DNA of 64,000 nt from Sycobia sp. Sy_11 (GCA_018907035.1 JACCIC010000099.1:1649501-1713500), one strand, 5' to 3'; shown: positions 40,341 through 53,880, numbered from the stretch's first letter. A program made the numbers and translations. The notes: generated by a model from the sequence alone, not told the origin.

Positions 40341-42240
40341 TTTTAACCTCCAAAGTATATATAATGGTTGTCTTGGTTGGCTGTTGTCGCGGGCACTTAT
40401 ATAGCTTTAATTCTTTCGAAGAAGCTTTTTGTAAAGACGCAGTCCTCCGGAAATTTAAAAGAAAGTTAAGAGTTATTTGTCAACTAAAGAATGAAAAATT
40501 CCTGATGTTAGAAATGCATTTATGCTTCAGTTGTGGCATAAATTAATATTGATAATATATGTGCCTTTTTCAAATTATCGGGCTGGTATAAAATATTTAG
40601 TAGACTTCTTTAGATAGAAGTACATGTAATCTTCTGTTATTTATCCATGTATATTCTTCATTGAAATACTATTTTCATTTTCCAAAGAAATGACGAATTT
40701 TACATTTGCCTTTTTTAGCTCAGGACGAGATTTTTCTACATTGATTTACGAATTTTACTGAAAGTTTGTGCTCAATGCTTAAATAGATCATTTCTAAATT
40801 AGCTCACCCTTGTAACTTCTTTAACTACGGTATATTATAAATTTTATATACATAAACGTATACTTGCTTACCATAGCATGTAAGTGAATAATTCTATTTT
40901 TATATCTCGGTTGGGCTTCTAACTACATTATGTCAATAATTCAGATATATTGAATAGATGAAGCATTTAGTATAAATAACAAGAATATTATATAAAATTT
41001 TAATATTTTAATCTTAAACAATATTTTTATTATTTTCATATTATTACATATTTATTGCATGTTTTGAATTAACATCATGCCAGCGGAAACTATTAGAATG
41101 TAGGATAAAAATTGATTAATATTGTTACGTGCTAATGATCGAATATGCGCATATATTAATAAATTTATAATAGTTTATTATTAAGTTACTTTAGACATTA
41201 GGATCAACTATTTTGTGAATTATCTATTGACATACCAAGAATCGAGGTGAATAAATTATAGTAAAGTCTGTGCTGAAATGTTGGAAGAGTTTATTTGTTA
41301 AGCCAACGTGATACAAGATATAATTGTGATCAGTATTAAATTACTAAATTGTAAAAACAATGCAGTTGAATGGAATTTTAGATTATTTTTTTAACTTTCA
41401 AGAATGAATACTATATAGTATATTTTCGAATAATATAACTATCTTATTTCCCGTTTTAATTAAATACAATGCTTTTACTTTGCATTAATCATTTTTATCT
41501 TTAATTGCAGATGAGTGAAACGTTACCAAACATTATTTGTATTCATAATTAAGTGAAAAATCATATAAGAACGTTACAAATGATTGTAATTGCAAATGAA
41601 TTGACATAAATCGTATATTTTTATTTAGACCCTCATTATTTAATGTTTTTTAATTAAATTCTTATGATATGCAAGTTTTAATTATTTCATTTCTTTTGTT
41701 TCAGGTGAGTAGCTGGGAATTATAGTTTATTTTTAACTCCTTATAAAAAGAGTAAGTTTTAATTAAAAATATACTGCGCTCTGTATTTGATCATCGTAAT
41801 CATTTTACGAAAAAAAAATAAAACAGAGAAAAATGCATAAAAAGTAATTATTTTTTATAATTTTTTATAGGGCTATTTAAAGTTTTATTTTTAACGTATG
41901 TGCTTTATACATCGAAAAAGCTTCGTTTGATGCGAAGTACTCCTGGTTATGATATCTAATACGTAATACGGTAAAAAACTATTTTTAAATAACTTATAAG
42001 AAAAAGCTACTTTTCTAGCTTTTCTTTATCTTTCCTTCTCTTTCGAATTTTAATTTCTTATAATAAATATTATATTTAGTATTAATAAAACCGGATTTAA
42101 TATTTGATGTATTTCAGTTTATATTTTTATTTTTCAAAGTCTGAAATTTAAAAATTTTGAAATTTAAATAAGTTTACTCTTCTGTATTTATACGATGTAA
42201 AAAGATCTTTATTTTTTTCACAAGTCAAGTCCCATGGTAA
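40341..42240. other. AT-rich stretch containing the best ratchet-like site
   Basis: AT-rich with no coding signal recognised. Holds the acceptor-donor junction at 41704/41705 and a further acceptor-like tract ending in TTGCAG at about 41510. Confidence 0.6.
41684..41710 (+). other. Candidate recursive-splice (ratchet) site, best in window
   Basis: A pyrimidine-rich tract (TTTCATTTCTTTTGTTT) leads into CAG at 41702-41704, and GTGAGT follows without a gap at 41705-41710. Both halves match insect splice consensus. The position, about 38 kb into a possible intron that opens at 3318, suits stepwise removal of a long intron. Requires + strand transcription, which is not shown. Confidence 0.42.
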
Positions 42241-42936
42241 ATTTTCGCACGCATAAACTGACGAAAGATGAGATGAAAAATAGCCGCGATAAAAGCGCAA
42301 GGTATATGTGTATAGAGACTCTTAGCCGACAGTAAAGAATATCCGCGTGCGTGCGCACTTTTTATTTCGTGAAAACGCAGACGTCAAGATTAATTTTCTC
42401 ACATCAAGGCACGAATTCTCGTAGTCGTCCTTTTCGTTAATTCAATATTTTGCTCCACTCGCCGAGCAGAGAAAACTTACTATGTAAATAAGAATCGTCG
42501 TGTAGGCAAGCTTTCTTGCATATAGAGAAGCGCGTATAAAAATGCGCATCTGGCAGTGTACACGAAGAATACATACGGAGGCGGAAAAGTGCGAGAAGCC
42601 TTCCCGCGGAGTACGGGCGAACACTCTGCCCCCGTTGCCGAGTTTATAATCCCCGAAACGGGGCCGCGCGCCGTCGCCTCCCTCCTCCGGCGCCCCGCGA
42701 ACATCGCCGCGGGTCCACCCCTCGCTCGCTCGGCCACGTAAATTTTAGCGCTCTCCCGCACCCACCCCGCCTCCTTACCGACGTGGCAGCAGTTAATCGA
42801 GGCGCCAGCTGGGGACGACGCTGTACCCCTCGTTTTTTCTCTCCCTATGCGCCGGCAAGGCCGACGAAGCGGATCGCACTAAACGCCCGAGTGTCCTTCT
42901 CCCACGCCGACTCTCTATCTCTCTCTCCCTCTCTCA

Positions 42937-42967
<31 letters not shown>

Positions 42968-43445
42968 CAACTCTTGTCCTCCGAGCCATGCCGTACGTAG
43001 CGCGCCGCAATAAAAACGTCGAGGAGAGCACGACGAAACGTTGATGTCGCGCAATAAACTATATACGGTATGCCTTTTTTATATTACCGCCACCTCATCC
43101 CGCGCCTGGCCCTCTTTACCTCGGATCCTTCGACACATCGCGAAAAGTTACGCAAAGCCTTCACGCCCGGGAATAAATTAAATTAAGGGTCGGCGGGGTC
43201 GCTCCCGCAGCCGAGAGCTTTTCGCTATTGGCTTTCAGACTCTGCGAGGATGGAGGGGTGGGGGGAGGCGCATAAAGCTCGGAATTCGGACAGACTCTCA
43301 GACTCGGTGCGAAAGCTGCATAATTAGCTCCGCGCGAAGTTTTCAACGAGGAGTTCGCGATTAGTCGCTCGTGCTCGAGGAGCAAAAGTGCCACGGCCGT
43401 CGGCGATATCAACATTTTCTTTCTTTTTACATTTTTTACAGGTCG
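42241..43445. promoter_or_regulatory. CpG-rich block with a strong acceptor at its end
   Basis: CpG-dense at 42540-42800 and 43080-43400 with a CT array at 42923-42966. A long pyrimidine tract ends in TTTTTTACAG at 43441, a strong + strand acceptor. The following frame stays open for about 30 codons to a TAA at about 43530, but no protein family was recognised. The 187-codon - strand frame at 43161-43724 is motif-free and includes TA-derived Tyr-Ile. Confidence 0.3.
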
Positions 43446-43665
43446 ATATATAATGTGCGGGTATAAGAAAGTTGTTTCGAGCTTGAGGATTGCAGTAACC
43501 ATAGACGTTCTGTACGGATTCACGAAGAAGTAAATAATGAGGGTCGATCTTTTCTGTACCGAGCGATTATTCTTTCTGTTCGGGACGTAGCGATGCTCGC
43601 TATCTTCCTTATTTTTTGCTTCGCCTCCATTTCTTTCTGATTCCAAAGTATTGATTTTATGGAAT

Positions 43666-43726
<61 letters not shown>

Positions 43727-45910
43727 CTCTCTAAACGAGTTTTCTCGAATTCTTTATTCTTCATCACGTATATATTTCAGTTTTAGAATTAACACTGCTA
43801 GACGAAAGATATAGGCACGCATTAAATTTCGAGCTCATAGTAAAAATGAGAAATTAAAAGTAAATTATTTTTCTTGCGATTATGACAGTGTTATGATCTA
43901 CCAATTACTGAACAACGATAGTCCTCGCGTATTTTGACTGGTGGAAATGAAATATTATATTGGATTTCCTTTAATCATTAAGTCACTCTGAAAGTGATAT
44001 TGTTTTCAATGCAGATTAATGAAGTTTAATGATGAGGAAGAACGGTATTTAATCTCGTGGAGAAGGAATTTTTCTCTCTCTATAAAACGAAGAACTTAAT
44101 TTCGAGCTTAACTATGATCTCTATAGATATTTCAAAGTGAACTTCATATTTATTACATAAACATTGGACATCTTGGACCTAAAATTCTGAAAGAGTTTAT
44201 AATTTCGAGTGTAGATACAAATGCATGTTCAGAATCAAAGCGACTAACCTATTTTGTCTCATTAAAATGACTATAAGAAATATGCAAATCAATAAAGCAA
44301 CCTCTATTTTATGCACAATGTAGGAACATTATCAAATTTGAAAATGGAAAAAATCCAATGTACGTATTGAAAAATTGATTAAGAACTATAGAAGACTTGT
44401 GTAGAAGTATGTACTGAAATTATGTTATATTGCAATTAAAGGCCTTTTTAATGAGATACAAAGTTTACTTTCTCTTCTCATATCTATAATTCGCTCAAAA
44501 AAACCTAGAGAAACTTAAGGAAGAGCAGGATAAAAGATTTCATCGAAAAATTAAGGAAACGGAATGCTTTTATAGTAAATGGGATACAAATAATAGGATG
44601 ACTGACTTTGCTAGATGTTGAAAAGAGGAACTGTATTGTAAAAGCAAGAACAGTAAGAAAAATTTACATAGATTTTTTGAACAATGCAACACATAAAAAC
44701 AAAAAATATAATTTATGAAATATGAAAAGTGAATTGTTAAAAGGCAAATGGAAATACTTCATTACTCAATTTGATAGTCTTACTGCATTCTGCGTAAAGT
44801 AGGGCATCTCGTATTAATTTTTACCTTTTCTTGCAGTAGTTTTAATAAAAGAAAAAACTAGGACTATTTTAATTCTCAATCTACATTTATAAGCGAACGT
44901 GAAACATGACCAGATTTTTTTGAATGTGAAGTCAAAGGCAGGAATCCTTATGTAAAAATATTAATTTAGAATTAAAGAGACTTTATCCTAAATCATTGAT
45001 CCTTTGGTCCAACTAATTTTCCTAAAACCTTAAACGTCCTTTATGTTAAAAAAGGTATCTTTTTTGTAAATCTGAATAACTACAGATGGGAATACTATTG
45101 ACTGTTCTGCGGTACAAGTTTTTGTGAACTTGTGTAATGGGTTTTAAACTTTGACGATGTAATTATTATTGTAAAATATATTTGTAATATCTCTCATAAC
45201 AGTTTTTAGCGGATTAAAGTGTCTTTATAGTGTGTGATTAAATATGACGGTATCTCAAAGGAATATAGGTTTAGTTTCGCGATTACGCAATAATAATTTA
45301 ATATTTTAAATTTGTGCTAAAATTTAATCAATTTTTCTAGCGATATATAAAAATTTTAAAGTGAAATAAACTAATAAAAATGTTAAAAGTACCGAATAAA
45401 TATCATCCCCATAGATTTCAAATTTATTTTTTTAACAATTTGTATATTTCGTTACTAATTTTTGAAACTAAAACAACCCTTGATAAATATTCTTAAATTG
45501 CCTTTTATTTCGAAATAACTGATGTAATTTTAAAGTTACATGAGAAGTAATTCTTATTCCCGTTCCAAAATAAGATACAATGTAAAATAATAATTTGAAT
45601 TTTTTACGTTTATATTACCATTTTTTGATGACAATAATTGCAAGGTAAATACTTAATATGCATTATACAAATTTTTTCTTGTCTTTCGTAAGCTTCTTCC
45701 AATTTCAAAAAAGTTATTATCATTTAGTCAAAGAATTATTTTGTTTATTTTAACATTGCTTAAGGAATTAAATATTGTAAATGTTAATCAAAAGCACAGA
45801 TACTATTTGCCATGGTGGAAAAGGAACCAACAGCATGGTTATCAGCGGAAGAAAGAGAAAGGGAAGATTTAAAAAAAATACAGAGTAGAGTACAGTAGAT
45901 AAGAGTAGAA
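43446..45910. other. AT-rich stretch
   Basis: Begins with moderate GC and a TA-CA compound array at 43669-43726, then 2 kb of AT-rich sequence in which I recognise nothing. Confidence 0.6.
43669..43726. repeat. Compound microsatellite (TA)n-(CA)n
   Basis: About 20 TA units switch to about 9 CA units at 43709. Confidence 0.97.
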
Positions 45911-45917
45911 GAGATGT

Positions 45918-45956
<39 letters not shown>

Positions 45957-46850
45957 AGGGGGAATGAGTGATTTCGCCCATACATCCATTAGCTCAGGCG
46001 AGAGATTCGTCCTATACAGAACGGAGTCTCTCGTGGGCGAGACGATGCCGATTAAGAAATACCCGCGCCTCTCCGCGCGAGCTCCGCACAATTAAATTTC
46101 GCGCGCGTACACGTGGCCTCTTCGCTCTCCTTTTCTCGCGTTTCCCCGCTCTTTGCCTCTATGCGCGCCACGCTGCAGTTGCGCCGCCGCTTTCTTGGCC
46201 TCTGTTGGTGGAGCGCGCTCGCCACTTCGCGATCTCGCGTTTGATGCCTTTTTCCCTGATCCAACTAATTTTCCTGAGTGCGATTCGCGGCGCGGCTCTG
46301 GAAATTTTATCTCGACGCGCCGCCGGCGAAATGAGAAAAATGTACGGAGAGGTAGTGGGAGAGGGGGGAGTGGGGGATGTAAGCCCCCGGGGGCGCCTGA
46401 AGAAATAGACAGAGAGAGAGAGAGAGAGAGAGGAAGAGAGCCGAGAGAACTCGACGTATAAACGGAGTCTCAAAGAGGCTTTACGCGGGTGGAGCTCTAC
46501 CGCGTGCACTCTCCAGGATCAGAGAGAACGCCGCGGTGCTACTCGGACTCGCGCCTCCCGCGGCTGTAGTAGTCGCTACGCGGTGTATTATAAGAGAGGA
46601 GTCTTTGAGAAAAACTGCTTAATCACGACAGGGACTTTTATATTCGTGAGGTGGGTGTTACTCTATGGGGCGGGGGCATAGATAGACCGGCCGCGGCTTT
46701 GACGCCCGGCAAAGGTATTGATTACTCCATTCCACGGCGCGCCCTCGTTACAGAACTTACATAACATTTTGTTAACGCGATATCGGCGAGACCGTTCTCG
46801 CTTTACAGCGTGTCCTGTCTAATATTTCCTCGACGAAGTCTCCTGCGACA
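45911..46850. promoter_or_regulatory. CpG-rich block
   Basis: Starts with a GA array (45919-45948) and G7 run, then CpG-dense DNA to about 46830 with a second GA array at 46409-46431. The 146-, 102- and 116-codon frames on both strands overlap and lack recognisable domains. Possible regulatory island or noncoding exon. Confidence 0.3.
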
Positions 46851-47920
46851 GATGCAAAATCTGAATGGCGCAGCCCAGGTTTTTTTAAGGGCCGGTATAT
46901 AGATATAGTCAGACGATATTACTTTTTTCAAAACTAATTTTTGTTCCATTTTTTTACCAGTCTTTTACCATTTCGCGCACTGGCTCGAATTATTCTAAGT
47001 TGAAAAGTTTTGGCATTGTTAACGAAACTGAAGCGAACGGGTAAATGAACTCGTAAATACTCAGCGCTCTTTGAAAGTCAGTTGAACAGTTTAAAAGTTA
47101 ATTGTTAGACTACAAATTTTTAATTTATATATATACGTAAATGAGAAAAGAAAATTTTTACAATAGATCGGTCCATTACTGTAGAAATTAAAAATGAATT
47201 TACTATTTAGTAAGTATTTTTTTTAACGAATTCACCTTAACCATTGATATTGCAGTAGATCAAATTTCATTTAATATGCGATTTTTATAAAACTGCATTC
47301 TACATAGCATATAATTGCCTATTAATCCAATTTTTATATATGTTGGATGATTTCTGGTTACATGAACCGAATGTACATAATAAATTATCTTATCTATATA
47401 AATAGGAAGAATATTAGATGGAAATGTTTTTAAATTTTATCTCTGCTATTAACTTTAAACGGCAAAGAACCTGTAAATATATATTTAATTTTACAGTAGA
47501 GGAATTACAGAGTAATCTTTCAATTTCTATCTATTATTCTCGTATTTTAACGATTCTTTTCTTTTCTAAATTAATTTGAATTAGTGCAATGTAAATCAAA
47601 GTTACTCGAGATATATAAAAATGGATTGTTGTAGTTATTGGACATTCAAAAAGTGTGAATCTCTATAAAAATTACGTCTTAGTCAATTATAAGAAATTGT
47701 GAGCTTTAAGATCAGCTACTCTACGAATTATTTAAATATAAAAAATAATCAAATAAAAATTAATTAAAAAAAAGAACTGTAAATTACAGTTAAGATATTC
47801 TTCTTGTTAGATATCAAAGTGGGTATAAAATTCAACTGCTTCGACTGCAATATGAATTGTAAAGATAAGAAAAAATTTGAGAATTCAGATTGCAGAAATT
47901 CGCACGTCAGTGTTATCTTC

Positions 47921-47996
<76 letters not shown>

Positions 47997-48300
47997 CCTT
48001 GCAAGGCCAGATTAGCTATTTGGAATTCTACACTAACTCGAGAATAAAATTGACTTGTTTCGAAAGTACATCGAAAAGGCAAAATCAGAACAGGTGTAAT
48101 ATTATGTTCGCGCGAAATCAGAGCGATGCCAAACATCCCATTCTATCTTTCTTTCTTTTCCTCTCTATCCCTCTTTCTGTTTTCCTTCTCTCCTCTCCCT
48201 CCTCCTCCTTCGGCCATTTCTTTTTCATTCTCTTGCTCGACCATATACGTATATATATTGAATAATTCAACACGAGCACGAATTATCTGTTACGTGTCCC
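46851..48300. other. AT-rich stretch with a long CT array
   Basis: No gene recognised. The 153-codon + frame at 47804-48265 exists only because the CT array (47926-47992) reads as Leu-Ser. Confidence 0.6.
47926..47992. repeat. (CT)n microsatellite
   Basis: About 33 CT units, the longest CT tract in the window. Confidence 0.97.
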
Positions 48301-49538
48301 GTGCGCCATCTATCAATTACGCGAAAAAGTAGCATCAGGTCGCAAATAGCAAGAGCAACAAGAGCAGTACAAGAGGCGCGCGCGCGCGTCCGGAATTTTT
48401 AAGTCGAGAGAGCCAGCATTGCTGCGGGTATCAATTTTAATGTAGCGCGCGGCTCGATTTGTGATTCATCGGCACATTAAAGTAGATATGAAACTCGAAT
48501 TACTGTTTGCGCGATTCAAATCAAAATTCATCTTTTATTAGATGGTCACGTTATTCGCATACAAATTATGCAACCTTGCTCAATAACTATTGTATTTCAT
48601 GTAACAATGCTGGCATTGTATCGCAAATTTTACGGGAAAAATTGGCGTGTGTCCAGACTTTCAGAGATATTTTGACTCAAAAAAAAAAATGCAAAAATAT
48701 ACGGTACAGTTTTGTACAAACAACAGAAATGCATATTAAAATACATGGTAAACTATATTTATGACTCAAGCATTGCATCGGTGTTCAGGCTGAAAAAGGG
48801 ATTGGTTCTAGAATTCTTTGAAAATATCTATAAAAGTAGGTTAAAATTTTAATGAGGATAGAGCAGACTTATCGGATCTGGAGTTCAGAAAGAAAATCCT
48901 TAAAAAGTAAGAGGACGACTGAGCAGACTTGAGAAAAAGCGGATTAAGAAAGACACACATCACTAGTCCTCGAATGTTATAAGTAGTTTTCTCCTTATCC
49001 GAAGCCTTGTCAGTTACGGTTTCGAAAACATTGCCCAGGATTTTAAAGCAACGACCGTCCAGATCAATCAATGCAAGAATTCTCTACTGAGCTTTGAAAT
49101 AAATTTTATTTTCTTTAAAGTTTAAAATTTGGGAGATAAAATTTAACTTTATGTTTACAAAATGTTACATTATATCTATTACAATCTACTATTACAATCT
49201 TTTACGCGAAGCCATTGGAAATAATATCTGAACTAATTAAAATACTGAATAACACTAGTGTAAACAATGGTAACAGTATACTTAGCTTCCAGAAGCACGT
49301 GCATGAAAATTGCTGTATAGTTATGAAGATATATATTGCTAAGATATATACACATATACATATTTACGCTAAATGTGGGGACAGCTGGTGATTTTTCGTC
49401 ACTTGGTGTGGAAGTTGTTTATTTAAGCGAACCGAAGGAGCTAAATCTCATGCAGTGAATAATTCATGAACAATTTTTTACAAAAACTGACAAATCATGA
49501 TAAATGTCTGATTTGGACGGTGGGATGATATAAAACCC
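48301..49538. other. Mixed, mainly AT-rich stretch
   Basis: A small CpG-rich patch at 48370-48470 is followed by AT-rich DNA. At about 48857-48955 GAGCAGACTT occurs twice within an imperfect local repeat. A 76-codon - strand frame across it has no recognised motif. Confidence 0.5.
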
Positions 49539-49685
49539 ATGAGAATTATGTTTGTATTATTGTTGTATGCTAATAGCGAAACTTGCAGTCAATACTATAA
49601 TATGGAATTCAACGATTTTGGAGACGAAATGCTCGAGAGTTTAATTCAAGATGTATGTAGTCAGCGCGATACAGTCCTTTGCTAA
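49539..49685 (+). CDS. Speculative small ORF or initial coding exon
   Basis: A 48-codon frame opens with a short hydrophobic start (MRIMFVLLLYANS) and ends at TAA at 49683. It has Cys at residues 16, 40 and 48. Two readings are possible. One is a small secreted peptide, with residues 1-13 as a minimal, short signal segment. The other is an initial exon starting at the internal ATG at 49602, which has A at -3 and G at +4. That exon would encode MEFNDFGDEMLESLIQD and end at 49652 before a GTATGT donor at 49653-49658, in phase 0. The 17-residue stretch is acidic with spaced hydrophobics, like an activation-domain segment. A TTGCAG acceptor-like site precedes it at 49583-49588. No homologue was recognised, there is no partner exon in view, and chance is quite possible in this AT-rich DNA. 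Confidence 0.2.
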   Translation: MRIMFVLLLYANSETCSQYYNMEFNDFGDEMLESLIQDVCSQRDTVLC

Positions 49686-50988
49686 AAGCCATTTCTACAT
49701 AAATTAAATTGAGCTTACAATTACGTCGAGCATAAAGTCGTTTATCTGTAAAAAAGCCCCTTGGTTTCCGGTGCATAACGATCCGAGAGGTATAGAATCA
49801 AAAGTATGAAAATGACCTCCCTCATTTAGCATTGGCTTAGAGACTTCTTATTTAATGTAAAACTCGTAAAATCGCTGGAAAAATCATGTCCTAATATGAG
49901 ATCTAGTATTTTCGTTTTCATGGCTGTTTCATGCATTAATACATTTTTGCAAAGCGAAGTATTCATTTTATCTTACTAAAATAATTTGGTAGAATTTTAT
50001 TTTTTGGCAGATACTTCATGCAAACGTAATATGATACAGAGGCGACTATTTGTAATCTCTTCATATTGACAACAAGCATCGAGGTAATTTTAAGGCTAAT
50101 TTTATAGTTTCAAATGAAAATCCCAATTTCAAACCATGAAGACAATCTGTTATCTCAAGATATCTAAACAACTCACCTTGTATATTTATAGTTATATATT
50201 TTACCGTTCTTAACGAAAGCTAATTCAGGATCATTATTAATAAATGTTGAATTCGTACTAAAAAGTGCACACGTCAGCATCTACAGCATTCGTCAATAAA
50301 TAAATAAAAATCAAAGGTTATTTAAGAATTTCGTTAGATTTACTATATATGGCTATAACAGCCACGTACGCGTCTCACGCTTCGGTGTCACCGTATAATA
50401 TCGAATTTAAAAGTCGCGCACAAAAATGTACCAGAGTTGCAGGCAAAATTGGCAATCGCAAACTCCCTCCGCCGTGCGCTTATACATGCGCGCACTCCAG
50501 CAGTGCTTGTATGCATCAGTAAATATGGCCACGGGCTGGAAATGCAAAGTTTTCCCGGTATATCCCGGCTTATTCTTCGTCTGATATGTATGCTGCCCTC
50601 CCTCATCTTTCTTGGAAAAGAGTGAGGCAAGATAAAATATAAGATAAAATATAAAATCTAGATCAAAATTGAAATCACCTCTGTGATGTATATTATGTAT
50701 ATGTACAGAGGCAAAGATAACATAAGTGCAAAGTGTCCATGTTTCGACTATGCGTTGAGTTTCCTGAGCTCTAGATACATGCGAGAGATTGCAAAATACG
50801 TCGGATCAGCCTCTATGTTTACATTTCTTCCCTTGTTGTAATTTCGAAAAGTATTCGATGGAATAGAAGGACTTGGAATCAATTCGTGCCAATATCGTTT
50901 CAATGTAATAATTATAAATTGTTCTTATGTACAGTTATTTTTTTATTAGTCTTACACTCTTTATACTATAATCTAGTATACCAATATA
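49686..50988. other. AT-rich stretch with a moderate-GC patch
   Basis: The patch at 50350-50630 is open on both strands (62 and 80 codons) with motif-free translations. Nothing else recognised. Confidence 0.55.
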
Positions 50989-51133
50989 AGGACAGTTAGG
51001 CTGTCCTTATTTATAATCACAATCGTAGAATGTAAAATGGAAATGACTACTAACAAAATTAATTAAATTGAAAATTAAAAATAAAAATAAAATAATCTAT
51101 ATTCTATGTTAGTACAGGACAGCCTGACTGTCC
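50989..51133. repeat. Nested inverted-repeat pair (MITE-like)
   Basis: AGGACAGTTAGGCTGTCC at 50989-51006 and AGGACAGCCTGACTGTCC at 51116-51133 are reverse complements at 17 of 18 positions, 109 bases apart. Each arm is itself a small palindrome (GGACAG...CTGTCC). The intervening sequence is AT-rich. This fits a small nonautonomous element with terminal repeats; flanking target duplications were not clear. Confidence 0.75.
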
Positions 51134-51860
51134 CCATCAACTAAATTTAAATTACTTTTCATACTGGTCGTTTCGGAAGGCTCCGGTTCATCTTTAAGGA
51201 TTAAACTTAAGTGTAGCAGAGATAATTTTATAAACATTGTAAGATCGATAAAAATAGTTATTAATTTAAATATAAGAAATTTATTTATCTTTATATAATT
51301 TAATTGGTAGACTGGCAGCTGCTGTATCGGAAACTCGTTTGCCATCTGACAAATTGAATTATTCATTACTGTATTTTACGCTACTTTTAGTAACCTTGAC
51401 GTTTTATCTCGATGCTGAGAAATGAAAAAAGTAAGAGCAAAGTGGAAACTGCAGAAAAGTGTCACCAGGTACTCAAGGTACGAGCCCGTTGACATCTTAA
51501 CGTCAAGCAAATTTCATCTCCACTTATCCCCTTCGTTAACCTCAAGACATCGAGATACGTACGCCGTATTTTCGGTTCACATTCGGCTTTAACTGCTTTA
51601 AACATTATTTTAGTGCGTACGATGGAAAATTGCTGATATTGTTGTCATAAGTCCATATGATTTCATAGAGGAGAAATATGTAGTAGAAATTTATCTTTAA
51701 AAAATATTTCAATAGAATTATTATAGTTTGATTTTCATGACTATTCAGTTTTCAGTTCTTTAGATTTATTAGAATGTTATCAATAATATCATAATAGCAA
51801 TCGTTAATGGTTCTGCCATATTCCATAGATTTTAATCTAATGTTTTTTATTTTTACTTAA

Positions 51861-51916
<56 letters not shown>

Positions 51917-53880
51917 GCGTCATTCATACTATACCTATGAATATATATTGCGTGAACCTGAAGGCAATGTTTTTATTTGTTATTAAAAAATTCTGCTGTT
52001 TTTCGATTTTCCGGGAAATTATGCAATTTAAAATTTTTGAAACGTATTTCCTAATTAATACCAATTTGGATAAGTATCAATTGAACTAACGAATATTTAC
52101 AATTCAATAGAATTTGTATTAATGTAACCATCTATGCTATTACTCGTAATTAATTCCATATTTTCTGCGTTAAATTATCAGAATTAAAGCTTTGACATAT
52201 TGTCCGTTTATATAATTAAACGTTCATCTATATATAATTATATTTTAATCGTTAGAATTTTCTCCTCCTGTAATTAAATAAAAAGTATGTATTATGTTAT
52301 TTTTTATAGAAAAAGATAAAGATGAATTTCAGCAAATTTCGCGGACGGTTCACAGACCCACGCTCTTGTTATCCGATTCGCACGCATTTCCATTAATCAA
52401 AACAATGAATGTGTGCCACAGAGAATAGAAGCGAATGAGCCGAAATTCCGACCTTCCGGTACTAAAAAAAAAGACAAAATCAGATTAACTATATATAGGC
52501 CGCCACAATGAAATTTCTCGTTTAACTGTAAATTGATGATGAAATTACAGCAGAGTAAAATTTCTTTCTTCTCTCGTTCGTTATAAACATTGAAACACAT
52601 CAAAATTAATTAATAAACGCTCGTGTTTATTGTATCGTATCACGCAGAAAATTTAATTTTGCATTTTCGAATATTTCGACATTGTGAACAACAAAGAGAT
52701 AAAAAATTATAAATACACTTAATTAAATTGTATTTAATTACATCGGATTTATTTTTATCCGATTGATTTTATTTGTATTTCGAATTAGACTACACGTTTG
52801 TAATCCTCGGTATCAAAAGATTGTGAATAATATATAAAATTATGTTTTATTTTTATAATTCTAATGACAGCAGAAACATGTAAAATAGGTGAATCATATA
52901 AAGAACGCAACAAAATAAAGTTCACGAACAGAATTTATTAACTGAGTAAAAGTTATATGTCTGTGTTATTCAATAGTCAGTTGATTTCTTACTTTTATTA
53001 TAAAAAGTAAAACTGGAAACTATCTAAAAGTCGTGAAAGAGTCAGTTTTTGTTTATAAGTAATTTAATCCGTCAAATTTTGGCTGAGATGCTTTTATGCC
53101 TTCTTTCATCATTTATGAAACAAGCCTTTCAAGCATACTGGTAGTCTGTGTATCTTTATCCGAATATATGTGATGACATAATATTGCAATATTTCTAGAA
53201 AACATGATTCTTTCATTGATATCGTTATTTATTGATAATTGCCTCGAGAAATATTATTTTATTAAACGTGTTAAATATTTTCTGAAGTAATACAATCATA
53301 AAACATCAAGAGCTATTAAAATAATTATGAGAACGTGACTAATATTATAACAATGCTGAAAACCTTCGTCCAGTAATGAACCATAATTTGCAAATAATAA
53401 AATAAAAAAAAATCAGAGGAAAGTAATATAAGCAATTATTTGCAAAGCCCTGAAATAATATCAGTTTATTATATATAGAATACAATTTCGAAACGAAAGT
53501 TACGAACAAAAGTTTTGTACGAGACGAGAGATGCGGATTAAATAGAGGTCCAAGTTTCGGGTGTTAAGCGAAATTGGCGTCCTGCTGTCGCCGCTCTTTA
53601 TTCTCATCTATCTCAGTGTACACATGACAACAATAAGATGTCAAAATACTCCTGTACGAACTTTTTGGACATACAAATATATAAAAACTTTATTTTGCGT
53701 AAGCTATCAGTAGAGAGAGATTTTGACTACTTTATGTGGAAATTGAAATGGATATGCAGCAATTACGGATTCTGACGGATATTCTATCGATATATGTATC
53801 GTATATATTTAAACAGATTAAGTGGCGTGATTGTGACGAATTGTACAATAAATAATAAATACACTTCGGAAATAATAGAA
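51134..53880. other. AT-rich desert
   Basis: Contains a TA array at 51863-51913 and small low-information frames (for example 51109-51366 and 52397-52603 on the - strand) without motifs. No gene recognised. Confidence 0.65.
51863..51913. repeat. (TA)n microsatellite
   Basis: About 25 TA units. Confidence 0.97.

Noticed and set aside
43161..43724. 187-codon minus-strand frame
   Set aside because: Begins in CA/TA repeats; the remainder has no recognisable domain.
47804..48265. 153-codon + strand frame
   Set aside because: Sustained by a 33-unit CT array.
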